Of a stretch of 64,000 bases of DNA, positions 32,629 to 46,100 are shown in pieces (position 1 is the first letter of the stretch; each line of letters begins with the position of its first letter). Below the pieces are notes generated by a model. That model did no database searches. It was not told the DNA's origin and saw nothing but the letters and a program-made list of their open reading frames with translations. Source of the DNA: Larix kaempferi (lineage: Eukaryota > Streptophyta > Pinopsida > Pinales > Pinaceae); assembly GCA_027924585.1 (NCBI GenBank), contig BSBM01000442.1, forward strand, positions 5,580,001 to 5,644,000. The letters are read 5' to 3'. A program made the position numbers and the translations under genes.

Positions 32629-35600
32629 GTTACCTCCCAAACCCACACTTCAAATGTCAGAAAGTCTTTTAACAAAGTGCAACCTTAGGGGCAGTTAGGA
32701 AGATTGCCCAATGTCACCAAAGCAATACTTCCTCTCACTTTAGGCTGGTTCTTTTCTAGCACGAGGGGGGAACCCTAGAAAAGATTGTTTTTGACGTTTT
32801 TTGGGTAATAAAGTGGATGGTGGAATTTACCAAGACCAGTGCCTATCCAATTAGGTTAGGGAGTTAAGACCAATGAACAAGAGGGTTTGAATGTGATGAA
32901 GAGGCATGGTTAGGCTATTAACAATATGCTCTAGCCAACCACATAGGTCTCTTCAATATGCAGAAATTAATAGGAGGGCCCTTCCAAAAATGCACCTCAC
33001 AACAATTACAAAACAGCGAAATATAACATGCAACTATGAACAAGAAAAGGGATTAGCAATAGCCTCTCAGTGTGCAGAAACGACAGCAGCAATACCCATT
33101 AAATGAACAATAATTCAGCAAGAAATAAGGAGGGTTACACCTCAACCTTATCTCTTCTTATTGAAGCAAAATTGCCTTTCTTCAAAGATTACAAAAGCAG
33201 TTTGTAAGAGCAATTTCAGCAATCAAATTAACCCTTGAAAATGTAGAAAAAATGAAAAGCCTCAACTTGAACTCATCCTTCTTTCAATGCTCCCAAAGAT
33301 ATTCAACTAAGTGCTTTGGAGGGGAATTCCCTATCTTCCAACCATGCCTTACAAATGAATCCCTCTCCAAGAGTCCAAATATATACTATTCAAATCAAGC
33401 CCTAATCCATAAAGAATATAAAAAGATTAGAAACCTTAGAATTAAGGTGCTCCATTTGGAGTAGCCTTTAGGGTTGGATTTAATCACAAATTGACAAGTT
33501 TCAACTTCTCCTTGAGGTTGCTCCTCCAAATATGTGAACACATACCTTGAAAATGTGTAATCCCCCACGAGACCCTTTAGAATGCTTTAGATGCATTCTT
33601 AAAGAGGGCATCCCTCATTAAGAGGGTAGATTCATTATCAAGCAACAAAACAGTCAGCATTTTCACCGTTGGAGTGGAATGCTCCTCAGGTGGCCCCTTT
33701 CTGACCATACAAATATCTTTACTGCCTTATGGTGCCTTTCTAAGTAGGGCATTCCTCTTTTGACCTCCTTCCTTGCCACATGCCATGCTTTGGGCCTCCT
33801 ACAAGGTAAGGTATTTAATTTTATCCTTTCACCTCCTTGCCACGCCATGCCTTCTGCATCTCCCCTAGTAGGGCATTCATCTTTTAAGTCTCTCTCTAGC
33901 TCAAATTGTCCATCCATGTGGTCCTGGGCCCTAGGTTCAAGCTATGAATAGGGATCTCCATCATCATGCAACAAATGGTAATGTAGGCCATGTAGCGATG
34001 CAACTAAATAAGTGTCAAATGTGCCCAAATGTAACCTCATGGTGAAATATGCCTCTGGAAGAGCCTCCATCAAGCCAACCATACCGCTTTACACCTTTGG
34101 TCTTCCCAAGTGATGAAAGGTGCTTAGGAAAGAGAGAACAAGGTGCATGACCTCCAAGTCTCTCCCTCCAACCTATAACTACCACTGAGCTCTCATGGAT
34201 TCCCTACTCTGCTGGTGAGAGAAAGATGCTAATGAAAATGCAAAATAAGCCATGCATTTAGAACTGATAATAGTAGTAACCATGAAAGAGGGGTGGAAGG
34301 TGTGAGGGGGATCCTCTATGATCACAAACAAACAAAACGCAAAATAGGATTACACTTGGTGTCTAGAGATAGCCAACTAATAATGAAGGAGAAGCCTTGC
34401 ATATATATCAAGGTCTGCAAATATTGTAGGAACTGGAAATTAGACAGGTTTTTCAATGATTGGAAATTCCTCAATCATAATCTACTCCCTCCTCAAAGAT
34501 GACTCCTCAAACTCCAATTATAAGAAGAAGAATTCTCAGAATTTAAGGCCTTATAGAGCGCTTCATTCCATCTACTTTTGTATCTTGGGATCGCTGAATC
34601 ATAAGGCGGATGGTCTAGCAAATCTTGGAACTCAATTTGTAGAGGGCCATTTAAGTGCAAAAGGAGGGCCACCTTATTCCATGCCCTTGTCTTGATTCAT
34701 ATTGCCAATCCCAAATTTTGATGAAGGTTCTGAAAGAGCAAATGGGGGGTCATCGTGTAGGTGCCTACTCGATCTAAACCATAGTACGCAACATAACACA
34801 TTCCTGATTAATCAAGAATCAAGGATGTAGGACCAGTGCCATCTTTGACAAGGTATTCAAGATGGTGCATTAGGGTTATTCTCCCCCCCATCCTTGATAC
34901 AATTTATTGCAATGGCTTGTGAGCTTAAATGGTGTATAAGGTGCTCCTTCTTGACTCGTTGCACGATTTATCACTTCCAAAAACTTCACCTACATCCATG
35001 ATCTCCTCTACGGAAAATTGAAGGGTGGATATATTGTTTGAGTGTGTTTGCCAATGATAGGGAAGGGATGGCATAGTGTCGAAACCGACGATGTGCAATC
35101 AGCAATGTCTTAATTGGAAAAAATCGACAAGTAGATGAGGGCATTTGAAATAGGATTAGCTAAGGTGCAATGGCAAGTGGTAATCTTAACCTTTTAGTGG
35201 AGCCAGTGGCACCAAATGTGGGAAGATAATCCTATGGTTGAGGCCGAAGAACGATCTAGGAACCTACTTAGAATTTCACAGCAATCTCATGCCCTGCATG
35301 CAATGGAATATTTTCTAAGGAAGCAAGAGCACAAAAACCAGGTGTTGAAGGCGAAACGGATATGATGTCTAGGGTGGCTAGCATTGAGCGGTCCATGAAC
35401 ATGCAAGGTAGTTGGGGTTGAAAGGACAACTTCTAGGCAAGGCTAAATGGTACTCCAAAGAGAAGGTAGAGGAAAAATTTCCTCACCAAATTCAATAAAA
35501 GCAAAGCCTCCCAAAATGGGGAGGTGTGATTTGAAATGGATCAATATATAATTTGTCACCTACTTAGAGATTTTGGGGTCAGAATATTGGGTGAATTCAC

Positions 35601-36028
35601 TTATAGTGCCCATTTTATGGGCAGGTCACATTTTGTAGATTTGGGGTCTGGAACTTTCTGAGCCTTGTTTGAGGGTCTAAACGATGTTTTTTGGGTTCAA
35701 AAGTTCATCACTTGCACCATGTCCCTTCACGTGATTCTACACTCTGAGACCTTTACAACAGTCCAAAAATCGCCTCAAACAGAGTCCATATGCAAAAGTT
35801 ATGCTTCCCGCAAGTTGACCTATCCAGTTGACCACCATGGTATCAAGTGGATTCCACGTCAGCTCTCATTTCTCGCACATGTGGAGCTAGTCATGTGTGG
35901 ACCTTCAAAACATTCTAAAAGGACCAAAACCCTGACCCTATTTGGGAGATGGGGCATGCAGAAACCCTAAACCTAACCTTATACAGCTATCGAGCTATGT
36001 TTAATACCGGGCCACTGGAAGAGAAAGG
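32629..36028. other. Unassigned stretch
   Basis: I see no intact gene or LTR pair. A short frame at 34560-34690 holds a piece like the RNase H C-terminus of a retroelement (NHKADGLANLGTQF), which is too short to call. 35640-36030 has the composition of a gypsy LTR or leader but no termini. The young element at 36034 was inserted at its right edge, and the interrupted sequence resumes at 47674. Confidence 0.4.
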
Positions 36029-36033
36029 GGTTC
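36029..36033. repeat. Target-site duplication, left copy (GGTTC)
   Basis: GGTTC lies directly before the 5' LTR and is repeated at 47669-47673 directly after the 3' LTR. Confidence 0.95.
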
Positions 36034-39000
36034 TGTTATCACATATATAGTAGCCGGGCTACCATACATTATTTTTCTCATTCCAGTACACTATTCAGCC
36101 AGTTCCCTTGCATTTTGAGAGGCCGAGATGAGCATCTTTATTGGATTACTATCAGATTGTGGACAGCAGTTGTATTCCCCATGCCATGACTGAGTTTCAG
36201 GACACTCAGAGAGATGACCGATGTAGCCATTATATCATTGGTACAGAGCAGACAGTAGTGCCCAGAGTTACAGCAGCAGTCTCAGAGGATAGATGATGGT
36301 ACAGGTTGATGAGCTTTCAGGTATATGACTCAGCAGGTATATCATGGTATTATGGTTAGATTGCTTTTATACTTATTCTTATAGCATGTCTTAGCACTTA
36401 GTGTCATGATCTGGCGATCATATAGATATTTGGACCTGGTTGACCTATTATATATATATTACTGTCCCTACTCAGACTTAGAAGTTCACTATTCATACTC
36501 ATTGGTACATACCCTCCTTAGGGAGAATAGAGGTGATCATTCAACTATACCTTGGCTTGCTAGTGTTGGTTTCATCTTTTCATTGTCTTCATCCATCCAT
36601 GGCCTACCTTTTAGATTATCACCCTGACTTACTACTTGACTAGTGGCATGGAGGACCTTTCCCCACTGTAGCCTCTGTATTGGATGAGCTTCCCTGTTTA
36701 TTGTGTCTCGGCTCTGAGTTGGTGACAAAACTTACCTATGGTGAGTTGGAGTTCCTTGTGAATTCCCCCTAGTCATTAAAGTTGTGTTGGCTAAACCTGA
36801 AACTTTTAGTGCTGCCATGAATACAAAATCTGGAAAAATGAAATGCTATATCTTATATATGCCAATTGAAAATGGCCATGAAAAATAAAATGTTATATCT
36901 TTTGGAAAAATAAATACCTAGATAAACAAGTTGTCCATGACACACCTAGAAGTGCTCAGGTAAACAAGTGCCTTAAAAACACACCTGCAGCAGAAAGCCT
37001 AAAAATAAATGTAAATCTATGCAATGTGTTTGTAAACACACATAGATCAAGGCTATGGAAACTTCAGGCCCAAAAAGCAATGGAACTTAAATGTTATATC
37101 TAAATAATTGCTGGCCTTGTTTGTATTATGGATTGTGCGCATCTGTGAAGGTGAATAAACCCTCTTTAAACAACTCATCCATTTGTGAGACACCGCCATT
37201 CCCTGTGTTATTGCTCATTCAGTATATACTATGGTGTGTATTCCCTTTCCCTTGCCAAAGTGTCACAAAGTCAAGTCAGTCAAGTCATCCCTTGGCCTAG
37301 CCAGTTAATTTAAGCCTTCACCCTTCACTAGCAAATTGATCACAACTATGAAGTGAGTATGGTCCTGAAAGTCTAGTCTGAGTAATAATAATAATTAACG
37401 ACACTATATATGTGGATTTAGATCGCCAGTCATGATTACTCTGTGTTATAATTGTTATTCGAATAAGTTGTAAAGCATGTATTAACCTTGACACCTTGCA
37501 GCAGCTATGGATGATGGTCTGAGTTGTATTTGGTCTTGGTTAGACCTAGTTTGACCATGGAGGACCATGGGACATGAGATGTTAGACCTTATGATGATAT
37601 GGATAGATGATATATGGTCTATGTACACATACAGGATGATTCTACGCAGCAGCTACAGGGTTATGATGATGATTCTTGGGATACAGCAGTGTTTGGTCAT
37701 TTACAGATCATTATTATTGGCCTTGTTCCGGTACATTGGATATTTATTTTGATCATGCAGAGATTCATATGGTGTATGAGTACACATCTTGGATGGATTT
37801 GGACCTTCTGAGTCCAATGGGACAGTTTGTTTTCAGTTCCGGGCACTTACAGTGATGATTTAGCCTCAGTAGGCTGTCCTAGTGCAGTTTTGGTCTGTTG
37901 GAGGCCCTGTCGGAGCAGAGATGACTTTTATCCGGTTGACCTAGGGCGCTGATGATGGAGGGGGTGGTCCAGCCACTTGTTTTTACCATATTACCCCCCT
38001 CCCGAACACATTGGTGCCCTCACCTTGACAGCGCCATCACTCCAGGAGGCTGTTTGGGCAGTTTCACGCTTCCCGAGGCATTTCAGGATTGGTAGAAATG
38101 GCTATTGAGGAAATCGATTTGGGCTACTGAGGCAAAGTTATGGCATGGGATGATCAGTGATGATAGATCGGGGTCTTCCACACCTTCTCCAGCAGTTTCA
38201 GCTTCATCGGGGCCCGCATCCATCACTTATGGCACTTTCTGTGGATTTTTGAGGTCTTTTGAGGACCACGACTTCACTAGGGAGGCACGATTTGGTACTT
38301 TCATGACTATTTATTGGTTATTGTGCCATGGGGATTGACCAAGGAGGGATAAAATTACCACTTGGACCCACCATGAGCCTCTTATGATATTTTGTCATCA
38401 TGATTTGGTGGGATTCCCCTCTCCTAGGGCGACTTTGTCCACTTATGTTATATTTTATGTGTGATCCATGTATTATGTTGTTGAGCTCATCTCAACCATT
38501 GATTAGACATTTGTATCTTTTAATCCTAGCCACTCTTTCAAAAAGTGGTTAGGGTTTTGGTGCCTCTCCTTCCTATTTAAAGGAGAGAGCCTCTCATTGT
38601 AAAGGGTCTTTGGCTCTTGGATTATTGGTATAGAAAAATATTCTTGTGGAAATTCTTGTGGTCTCCTTTGCATCTGGTGTTCTTAGATGGTGATTGGAAA
38701 GTCTATTGCAACCTAGCATTTGGAAATTGTGGTAAGATCTATCTTTTTTTGGAAATCATTGTTTGTCTACAGGAGGGCGACTTCAACAAGGGCGATTTTG
38801 CAAGGCTTCTTCAAATCGACTTTCTTGGCATTCGCTTGTATCAGGGGGTTATCATTAGTATCATTGTGATCTATGCTATCTTTCTGTTACTTCTTTTGTG
38901 GCATTAGTCTTATCTCTTGATGCATCAAATCTGATATTGTTGACGTTTGTTGTGCAGGAGAGAGGGCGCATTGGCTTCTTGGACAAAATCGATTTGCATA

Positions 39001-40528
39001 GAAACCACCTCAAAGCTTCCAAATTGATCGGGATTGCATAGATCATCATCATCAAGGCATCTACAAGGTTACCCAGGTAAGATCCACAGGTTTGTTTCTC
39101 TTTCCTCTATCCAATCCATTGACATAACTCATAAATTGTTAAAACCCTAAATATTTCAAAACCCCCATTTTACATTTTCTTAGATCTACTTAGATCTAGT
39201 GGGTTGTTGGGCATGATATTGAAAACCCACCTCTATAGCATCCACGGCATCCCGGATCTATAGTTTGGTGAGGATTGGCTTCCGTTTGACCCCTCTCCCA
39301 AGCCAACTTAGCTTCTCCCAAGGAAGGCGCACTTCACCATTTGAGCAAGTTGACCTAGATCTAGTTGATGGGTGTTTGAGATTCCACTTGATTTGACATC
39401 TACACATCAAATAACATACACCCAGGTTGTCCCTTTCTTGGAATTTACCTTGTGGGCCCCATTCCACATTTTAAGGGATTTAATCCCCATTTTGGACCAC
39501 TTGGAATACTTAAACTCAGATCTACTAAGATCTAACCGGTGGATTGCCATGAAATTATAGATCCATACTCCTACCTGACCGATCTACTAGGATCTAAAGT
39601 TTGGATGCCATCCGACATGATTTGACCCACCTAAACCCCATTTGAAGCCTCCTTGGGTAAAGTCGCACCACCTTGGAGAAGTGAGTTCACTCACTTCTAG
39701 GAACTGGGTACTTGAGATTATTGCAGATCTGAAACCGGAATAATTCAAAACCTAGGTCTAGACTGTCACTTTGTCAAATCTTGCCTTGGGGACTGCATTC
39801 CTTGTTTTTAGGGATTGTGGTCCACTTGGGTTAAACCTAGATCTAGACACATTTAACCATCAAGACCTATACTGTCCACTTATCTCATGTTGTAGGAGTC
39901 CTAACCATAAGTCAACCCCACTTTGACTCCACTTCCCAATTCCCAAGGCACTGGTTTCTCTACAAGGTAATTCAACTTTCCTAGATTGTTGGATTGACTT
40001 GTGGTTTAACTTAGGCATGGTAAACTATACCTTTGAAGACATCATGAACCATGGTCAAGCTTGTCTCATGTACTAGTTAGCCCCAATACAACCCTTTAAC
40101 TATCCTGCATTGGACACGGTTCCCAAGGCAGTGGATCTTTTGACATTGAACTAGTACACTAGCCCTAGATCTCACTATAAACATTATAAGTCACTCTTAC
40201 ATTCAACTATGAACCAAAGCTATATCTATTGAACCCTCACTTGGCTTGTGACTTCATCCTTAGGTCTAGGATAAACCATACACCTAACTTCACTTGGAAA
40301 TACCCTGATTTGGTGTCTCGGTTTTGATCTCTCCTATCGGGAGTAGATCGGGTCTCCCCCTTTGTTGTCTGGGCTAGATAACATAAAGCGAAGGTTGCCT
40401 CGACTGGCGTGACAACCATACATATTGGAGGTCGAGGTGATTGTGGTTGCACCTTTCAAGTTGCCCTTCCCTATTGCCATCCATGACTGGATCCATCCAT
40501 AGGGGTAACTACAGTTTAGGTGATAACA
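36034..40528 (+). repeat. 5' LTR of young element
   Basis: The LTR runs from TGTTATCACAT to GTGATAACA and is 4495 bp. Its segment from about 38630 to 39130, just after the TATA box, differs from the matching segment of all other plus-strand family members in the window. The rest aligns well with them. Splice-like signals in this part are described under findings. Confidence 0.96.
38573..38585 (+). promoter_or_regulatory. TATA box of 5' LTR
   Basis: CTATTTAAAGGAG is followed by the conserved CTCTCATTGTAAAGGG. It is the most likely core promoter for the element's transcript. Confidence 0.55.
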
Positions 40529-40531
40529 TTT

Positions 40532-40549
40532 TGGCGCCGTTGCCGGGGA
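40532..40549 (+). promoter_or_regulatory. Primer-binding site, tRNA-Asp type
   Basis: TGGCGCCGTTGCCGGGGA starts four bases after the LTR end. The leader motif CTGGCGACTCC follows near 40721, as in the elements at 15838 and 50780. Confidence 0.92.
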
Positions 40550-40915
40550 GGCAATAGCTTACCCTGGTCCGACATACTTTTCTTAAAGCCCTCCCGTTCT
40601 TTTTGCGCAACATTTTTGTATTGAAAGGCATAGGGCTTACCTTGGAAAAGCTAGTAGTCATTGTTCACTCTCTCCTGCATATGCAACGACACATATCTTG
40701 GTAGAAGAGTTTAAATCTACCTGGCGACTCCCAATCGTGACTCCGCTGAGGAGCGAACTCATTTACATCCTTATAACACTAGAATTAAGACAGATCTTAT
40801 CATTATCTAGAACCCATGGGGTGCATCATTTTGTTTTCAGGTTCTTGAATTTAAAAATAAATATTAAAAATATCAAAAAAAAATATAAAATATAAAAAAT
40901 AAAAAATTATTATCC

Positions 40916-42700
40916 ATGGCTGCTGCTGAGCGACCTAGGACTTTCGGTCGATTGAAAGTTTTTGACTTTTCCAAAATTGTTGGGTATCCTCATCATATTC
41001 CTCATCAAGCCTATGAGAGGTTGCCTACTTTCGATGGAAGTTATGAAATCTCTGCTAGAAGGCACCTTGAAAGATTTCGGGAAGTTCTTAACGAGTTATC
41101 CATAACCCATGAGGATGTGTGTATGAGACTATTGGCTTCATCTTTCAAAGAAAGAGCTGGACTCTGGCTTTCGAATTTGAAACCCAATAGCATTTCTGGT
41201 TATGACATATTTGAAAACAAATTCCTAGAAGAATGGGGAAGTGAATTCGATGATATGTATCTTTCAAATCAAATCCAAGATCAAAACCTTCCCCTTTCCG
41301 ATCCTATTGTTGAATCATTTAACAATCAAATATCAAGTGATTTGTCAACATCCGGAGATGACCTTTCCTGCCCAATTTCTTCTGATGATAAGTCTTCTAC
41401 TTTTGAGTCAATCGAAAGTCAAATCTTTAATCATTGCACAAACCGTAAGTTTTCAAATTGCTTTTTAGGTAGCCCTAGTCCTGATCTTGAGGGGATTTCT
41501 GAGGATGAGCTCTTAGTTAACAGGTCTACTGAAATTCCTCCCTCAAAGAGACTCGTTAGTCATTCTGTATTTAGTGATCATTCAATTCCTTATCACCTTA
41601 TTGAAGAAGAAGGTAGGGACATCGACCAAGGTCCTTTAGTGGTGACTTCACATGATCCTTGTGCAAATAATCAGGGTGTTTTAAATGAACTTGTTAATTT
41701 TCCCCCTGACAAATTAAATAAAAATGATCATTTATCTTCATATGAATTTAATGATGAATCAATAGAATTGCAATCTCAAGATGAAGATGAAATAATGAAT
41801 CACACTAGATGTTTTAATCATTGTTCCACCTCTTATAATGAGTCTTTAAATTTTGCCATCCTTAGTCAAGATAGGTTCATCAATTTCTTAGAATTAGAAT
41901 CTTGTCCTCAAGTTGTAAATATTAAATTTGATCAAAAGCTTGAAATTATTCCTAGAATAAAAAATATTTTCCATTATCAAAATCCAAGGTCAAACTTGTT
42001 TATCCATTTGGGAGAATTTTCATATTTGCAATCCACCCTCCCTTCCCAACTCTTTCAATCATCTTTGGGTTGGTGCTCTAGTCAATCTTTTGCCTTGGAA
42101 ATTTTTAATAGGAAGTATAAGCATGATTACATGTTTGGAGAAAAAACACTTCATGTCCCTTTTCAGTCACTTTGGAACCATAATGTATGTTGTCAAGTTA
42201 TCAATCATTCTTGGTGGCTAGAAAAGGTGTTTAAAGATCAATTCCATATTTTCTCCATTTTTGAGCATCAAGTGGGTTTGACTTTGATTTTCCGTCTTTT
42301 AAGCTTTAATTTATACCCACTTGAATTTGTGATCGTCAGTCCCAAGGAGAATCAAATTGAATATGTAAGAGAAGTAAATGAACAAGTTAATCTATGTGAA
42401 AATGAATCGAATCACATGTCTTATGTCCTTCCTCTATCCATCTCTGAGTTTAACTTGCATAAATTTTATGATCCTATCAGTTCTTTGATGGAGGATGTTT
42501 GCATCAGTCAGTCTTCTCCTTGGCATAATTTCATATTGCATAATTCAAACCATTCTTCAATTTATGAACAAATCAAGAAGACTGTGCCCTTAAATTTGTT
42601 GATCTTTAGCCCAATCTTAACTTGTTCTATTACCAAAAATCAAATAAGAATCATTAACCTATTTGATGAATGGTTGCACTGGATTTATGATTTTACCTAA
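40916..42700 (+). CDS. Gag-like protein with unknown C-terminal region (594 aa)
   Basis: The ORF starts at an ATG about 370 bp after the primer site, preceded by an A/T-rich leader, and is fully open to TAA. Residues about 20-110 form a retrotransposon-gag domain: AYERLPTFDGSYEISARRHL, then HEDVCMRLLASSFKERAGLW and FENKFLEEWGSEF. The same fold is seen in the gag at 51081. From about residue 115 to 594 I recognise nothing. The region is rich in Ser, Asn, Phe and acidic residues, has no zinc knuckle and no DSG protease motif, and no clear signal peptide or membrane helix. The protein presumably takes part in particle assembly. The C-terminal 480 residues could be a diverged gag extension, a decayed-but-open former pol region, or a new domain. 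The intact frame fits the youth of the element. Confidence 0.85.
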   Translation: MAAAERPRTFGRLKVFDFSKIVGYPHHIPHQAYERLPTFDGSYEISARRHLERFREVLNELSITHEDVCMRLLASSFKERAGLWLSNLKPNSISGYDIFENKFLEEWGSEFDDMYLSNQIQDQNLPLSDPIVESFNNQISSDLSTSGDDLSCPISSDDKSSTFESIESQIFNHCTNRKFSNCFLGSPSPDLEGISEDELLVNRSTEIPPSKRLVSHSVFSDHSIPYHLIEEEGRDIDQGPLVVTSHDPCANNQGVLNELVNFPPDKLNKNDHLSSYEFNDESIELQSQDEDEIMNHTRCFNHCSTSYNESLNFAILSQDRFINFLELESCPQVVNIKFDQKLEIIPRIKNIFHYQNPRSNLFIHLGEFSYLQSTLPSQLFQSSLGWCSSQSFALEIFNRKYKHDYMFGEKTLHVPFQSLWNHNVCCQVINHSWWLEKVFKDQFHIFSIFEHQVGLTLIFRLLSFNLYPLEFVIVSPKENQIEYVREVNEQVNLCENESNHMSYVLPLSISEFNLHKFYDPISSLMEDVCISQSSPWHNFILHNSNHSSIYEQIKKTVPLNLLIFSPILTCSITKNQIRIINLFDEWLHWIYDFT

Positions 42701-43173
42701 CATTTGTGATGACTGGTTAGATTAGGGTAGGTAGGAAACCAAATAAGCCTACTTAGGCAGTAGTTAGTCTTTTCAGCCATTGAGTCTGGCACCTTCTTAG
42801 TCTCTAAGCTCCTTTGTAAGCTCCTAGTTTAACTGAGTACCTGTCACTTTTTCTTTTCCTGCACAATAAACTCCAAAATTTTGCAAATTATGATTAGTAG
42901 TTTAATTTACTTGCTGCATTTATATTTCATGCATTTATATTTCTGATTTAGAATAGATATTATTTCAGTTGTTTTTATATTTTTCCCACACATGCGGCAT
43001 GAGGTATTTTGTTTGATGTTTGTGAATGCAGAAAATAGGTTGCAAGAATAAAAGCTGGAAATAAAATGGTAGAGTGCTGGATCGTGGATTCGAGTAGCAG
43101 AGTTCGAGGACCAGAGATTCTGAGGTTCTCAAGCGCTCATTTCAGCAGAGCACTTGTCCCAGCCGGAGCCAGA
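42701..43173 (+). other. 3' untranslated region and pre-LTR block
   Basis: The stretch aligns with 53440-53904 of the older relative. The last 110 bp or so are the best conserved (GAGTAGCAGA, GAGGACCAGAGATTCTGAGG, AGAGCACTTG). There is no long purine run right before the LTR; the junction reads AGCCGGAGCCAGA then TG. The segment probably holds the plus-strand primer and packaging or polyadenylation signals. Confidence 0.7.
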
Positions 43174-46100
43174 TGTTATCACATATATAGTAGCCGGGCT
43201 ACCATACATTATTTTTCTCATTCCAGTACACTATTCAGCCAGTTCCCTTGCATTTTGAGAGGCCGAGATGAGCATCTTTATTGGATTACTATCAGATTGT
43301 GGACAGCAGTTGTATTCCCCATGCCATGACTGAGTTTCAGGACACTCAGAGAGATGACCGATGTAGCCATTATATCATTGGTACAGAGCAGACAGTAGTG
43401 CCCAGAGTTACAGCAGCAGTCTCAGAGGATAGATGATGGTACAGGTTGATGAGCTTTCAGGTATATGACTCAGCAGGTATATCATGGTATTATGGTTAGA
43501 TTGCTTTTATACTTATTCTTATAGCATGTCTTAGCACTTAGTGTCATGATCTGGCGATCATATAGATATTTGGACCTGGTTGACCTATTATATATATATT
43601 ACTGTCCCTACTCAGACTTAGAAGTTCACTATTCATACTCATTGGTACATACCCTCCTTAGGGAGAATAGAGGTGATCATTCAACTATACCTTGGCTTGC
43701 TAGTGTTGGTTTCATCTTTTCATTGTCTTCATCCATCCATGGCCTACCTTTTAGATTATCACCCTGACTTACTACTTGACTAGTGGCATGGAGGACCTTT
43801 CCCCACTGTAGCCTCTGTATTGGATGAGCTTCCCTGTTTATTGTGTCTCGGCTCTGAGTTGGTGACAAAACTTACCTATGGTGAGTTGGAGTTCCTTGTG
43901 AATTCCCCCTAGTCATTAAAGTTGTGTTGGCTAAACCTGAAACTTTTAGTGCTGCCATGAATACAAAATCTGGAAAAATGAAATGCTATATCTTATATAT
44001 GCCAATTGAAAATGGCCATGAAAAATAAAATGTTATATCTTTTGGAAAAATAAATACCTAGATAAACAAGTTGTCCATGACACACCTAGAAGTGCTCAGG
44101 TAAACAAGTGCCTTAAAAACACACCTGCAGCAGAAAGCCTAAAAATAAATGTAAATCTATGCAATGTGTTTGTAAACACACATAGATCAAGGCTATGGAA
44201 ACTTCAGGCCCAAAAAGCAATGGAACTTAAATGTTATATCTAAATAATTGCTGGCCTTGTTTGTATTATGGATTGTGCGCATCTGTGAAGGTGAATAAAC
44301 CCTCTTTAAACAACTCATCCATTTGTGAGACACCGCCATTCCCTGTGTTATTGCTCATTCAGTATATACTATGGTGTGTATTCCCTTTCCCTTGCCAAAG
44401 TGTCACAAAGTCAAGTCAGTCAAGTCATCCCTTGGCCTAGCCAGTTAATTTAAGCCTTCACCCTTCACTAGCAAATTGATCACAACTATGAAGTGAGTAT
44501 GGTCCTGAAAGTCTAGTCTGAGTAATAATAATAATTAACGACACTATATATGTGGATTTAGATCGCCAGTCATGATTACTCTGTGTTATAATTGTTATTC
44601 GAATAAGTTGTAAAGCATGTATTAACCTTGACACCTTGCAGCAGCTATGGATGATGGTCTGAGTTGTATTTGGTCTTGGTTAGACCTAGTTTGACCATGG
44701 AGGACCATGGGACATGAGATGTTAGACCTTATGATGATATGGATAGATGATATATGGTCTATGTACACATACAGGATGATTCTACGCAGCAGCTACAGGG
44801 TTATGATGATGATTCTTGGGATACAGCAGTGTTTGGTCATTTACAGATCATTATTATTGGCCTTGTTCCGGTACATTGGATATTTATTTTGATCATGCAG
44901 AGATTCATATGGTGTATGAGTACACATCTTGGATGGATTTGGACCTTCTGAGTCCAATGGGACAGTTTGTTTTCAGTTCCGGGCACTTACAGTGATGATT
45001 TAGCCTCAGTAGGCTGTCCTAGTGCAGTTTTGGTCTGTTGGAGGCCCTGTCGGAGCAGAGATGACTTTTATCCGGTTGACCTAGGGCGCTGATGATGGAG
45101 GGGGTGGTCCAGCCACTTGTTTTTACCATATTACCCCCCTCCCGGACACATTGGTGCCCTCACCTTGACAGCGCCATCACTCCAGGAGGCTGTTTGGGCA
45201 GTTTCACGCTTCCCGAGGCATTTCAGGATTGGTAGAAATGGCTATTGAGGAAATCGATTTGGGCTACTGAGGCAAAGTTATGGCATGGGATGATCAGTGA
45301 TGATAGATCGGGGTCTTCCACACCTTCTCCAGCAGTTTCAGCTTCATCGGGGCCCGCATCCATCACTTATGGCACTTTCTGTGGATTTTTGAGGTCTTTT
45401 GAGGACCACGACTTCACTAGGGAGGCACGATTTGGTACTTTCATGACTATTTATTGGTTATTGTGCCATGGGGATTGACCAAGGAGGGATAAAATTACCA
45501 CTTGGACCCACCATGAGCCTCTTATGATATTTTGTCATCATGATTTGGTGGGATTCCCCTCTCCTAGGGCGACTTTGTCCACTTATGTTATATTTTATGT
45601 GTGATCCATGTATTATGTTGTTGAGCTCATCTCAACCATTGATTAGACATTTGTATCTTTTAATCCTAGCCACTCTTTCAAAAAGTGGTTAGGGTTTTGG
45701 TGCCTCTCCTTCCTATTTAAAGGAGAGAGCCTCTCATTGTAAAGGGTCTTTGGCTCTTGGATTATTGGTATAGAAAAATATTCTTGTGGAAATTCTTGTG
45801 GTCTCCTTTGCATCTGGTGTTCTTAGATGGTGATTGGAAAGTCTATTGCAACCTAGCATTTGGAAATTGTGGTAAGATCTATCTTTTTTTGGAAATCATT
45901 GTTTGTCTACAGGAGGGCGACTTCAACAAGGGCGATTTTGCAAGGCTTCTTCAAATCGACTTTCTTGGCATTCGCTTGTATCAGGGGGTTATCATTAGTA
46001 TCATTGTGATCTATGCTATCTTTCTGTTACTTCTTTTGTGGCATTAGTCTTATCTCTTGATGCATCAAATCTGATATTGTTGACGTTTGTTGTGCAGGAG

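Noticed and set aside
34560-34690. Short RNase H-like piece (NHKADGLANLG)
   Set aside because: It has about fifteen matching residues with no catalytic site and no neighbouring domain, so chance is not excluded.
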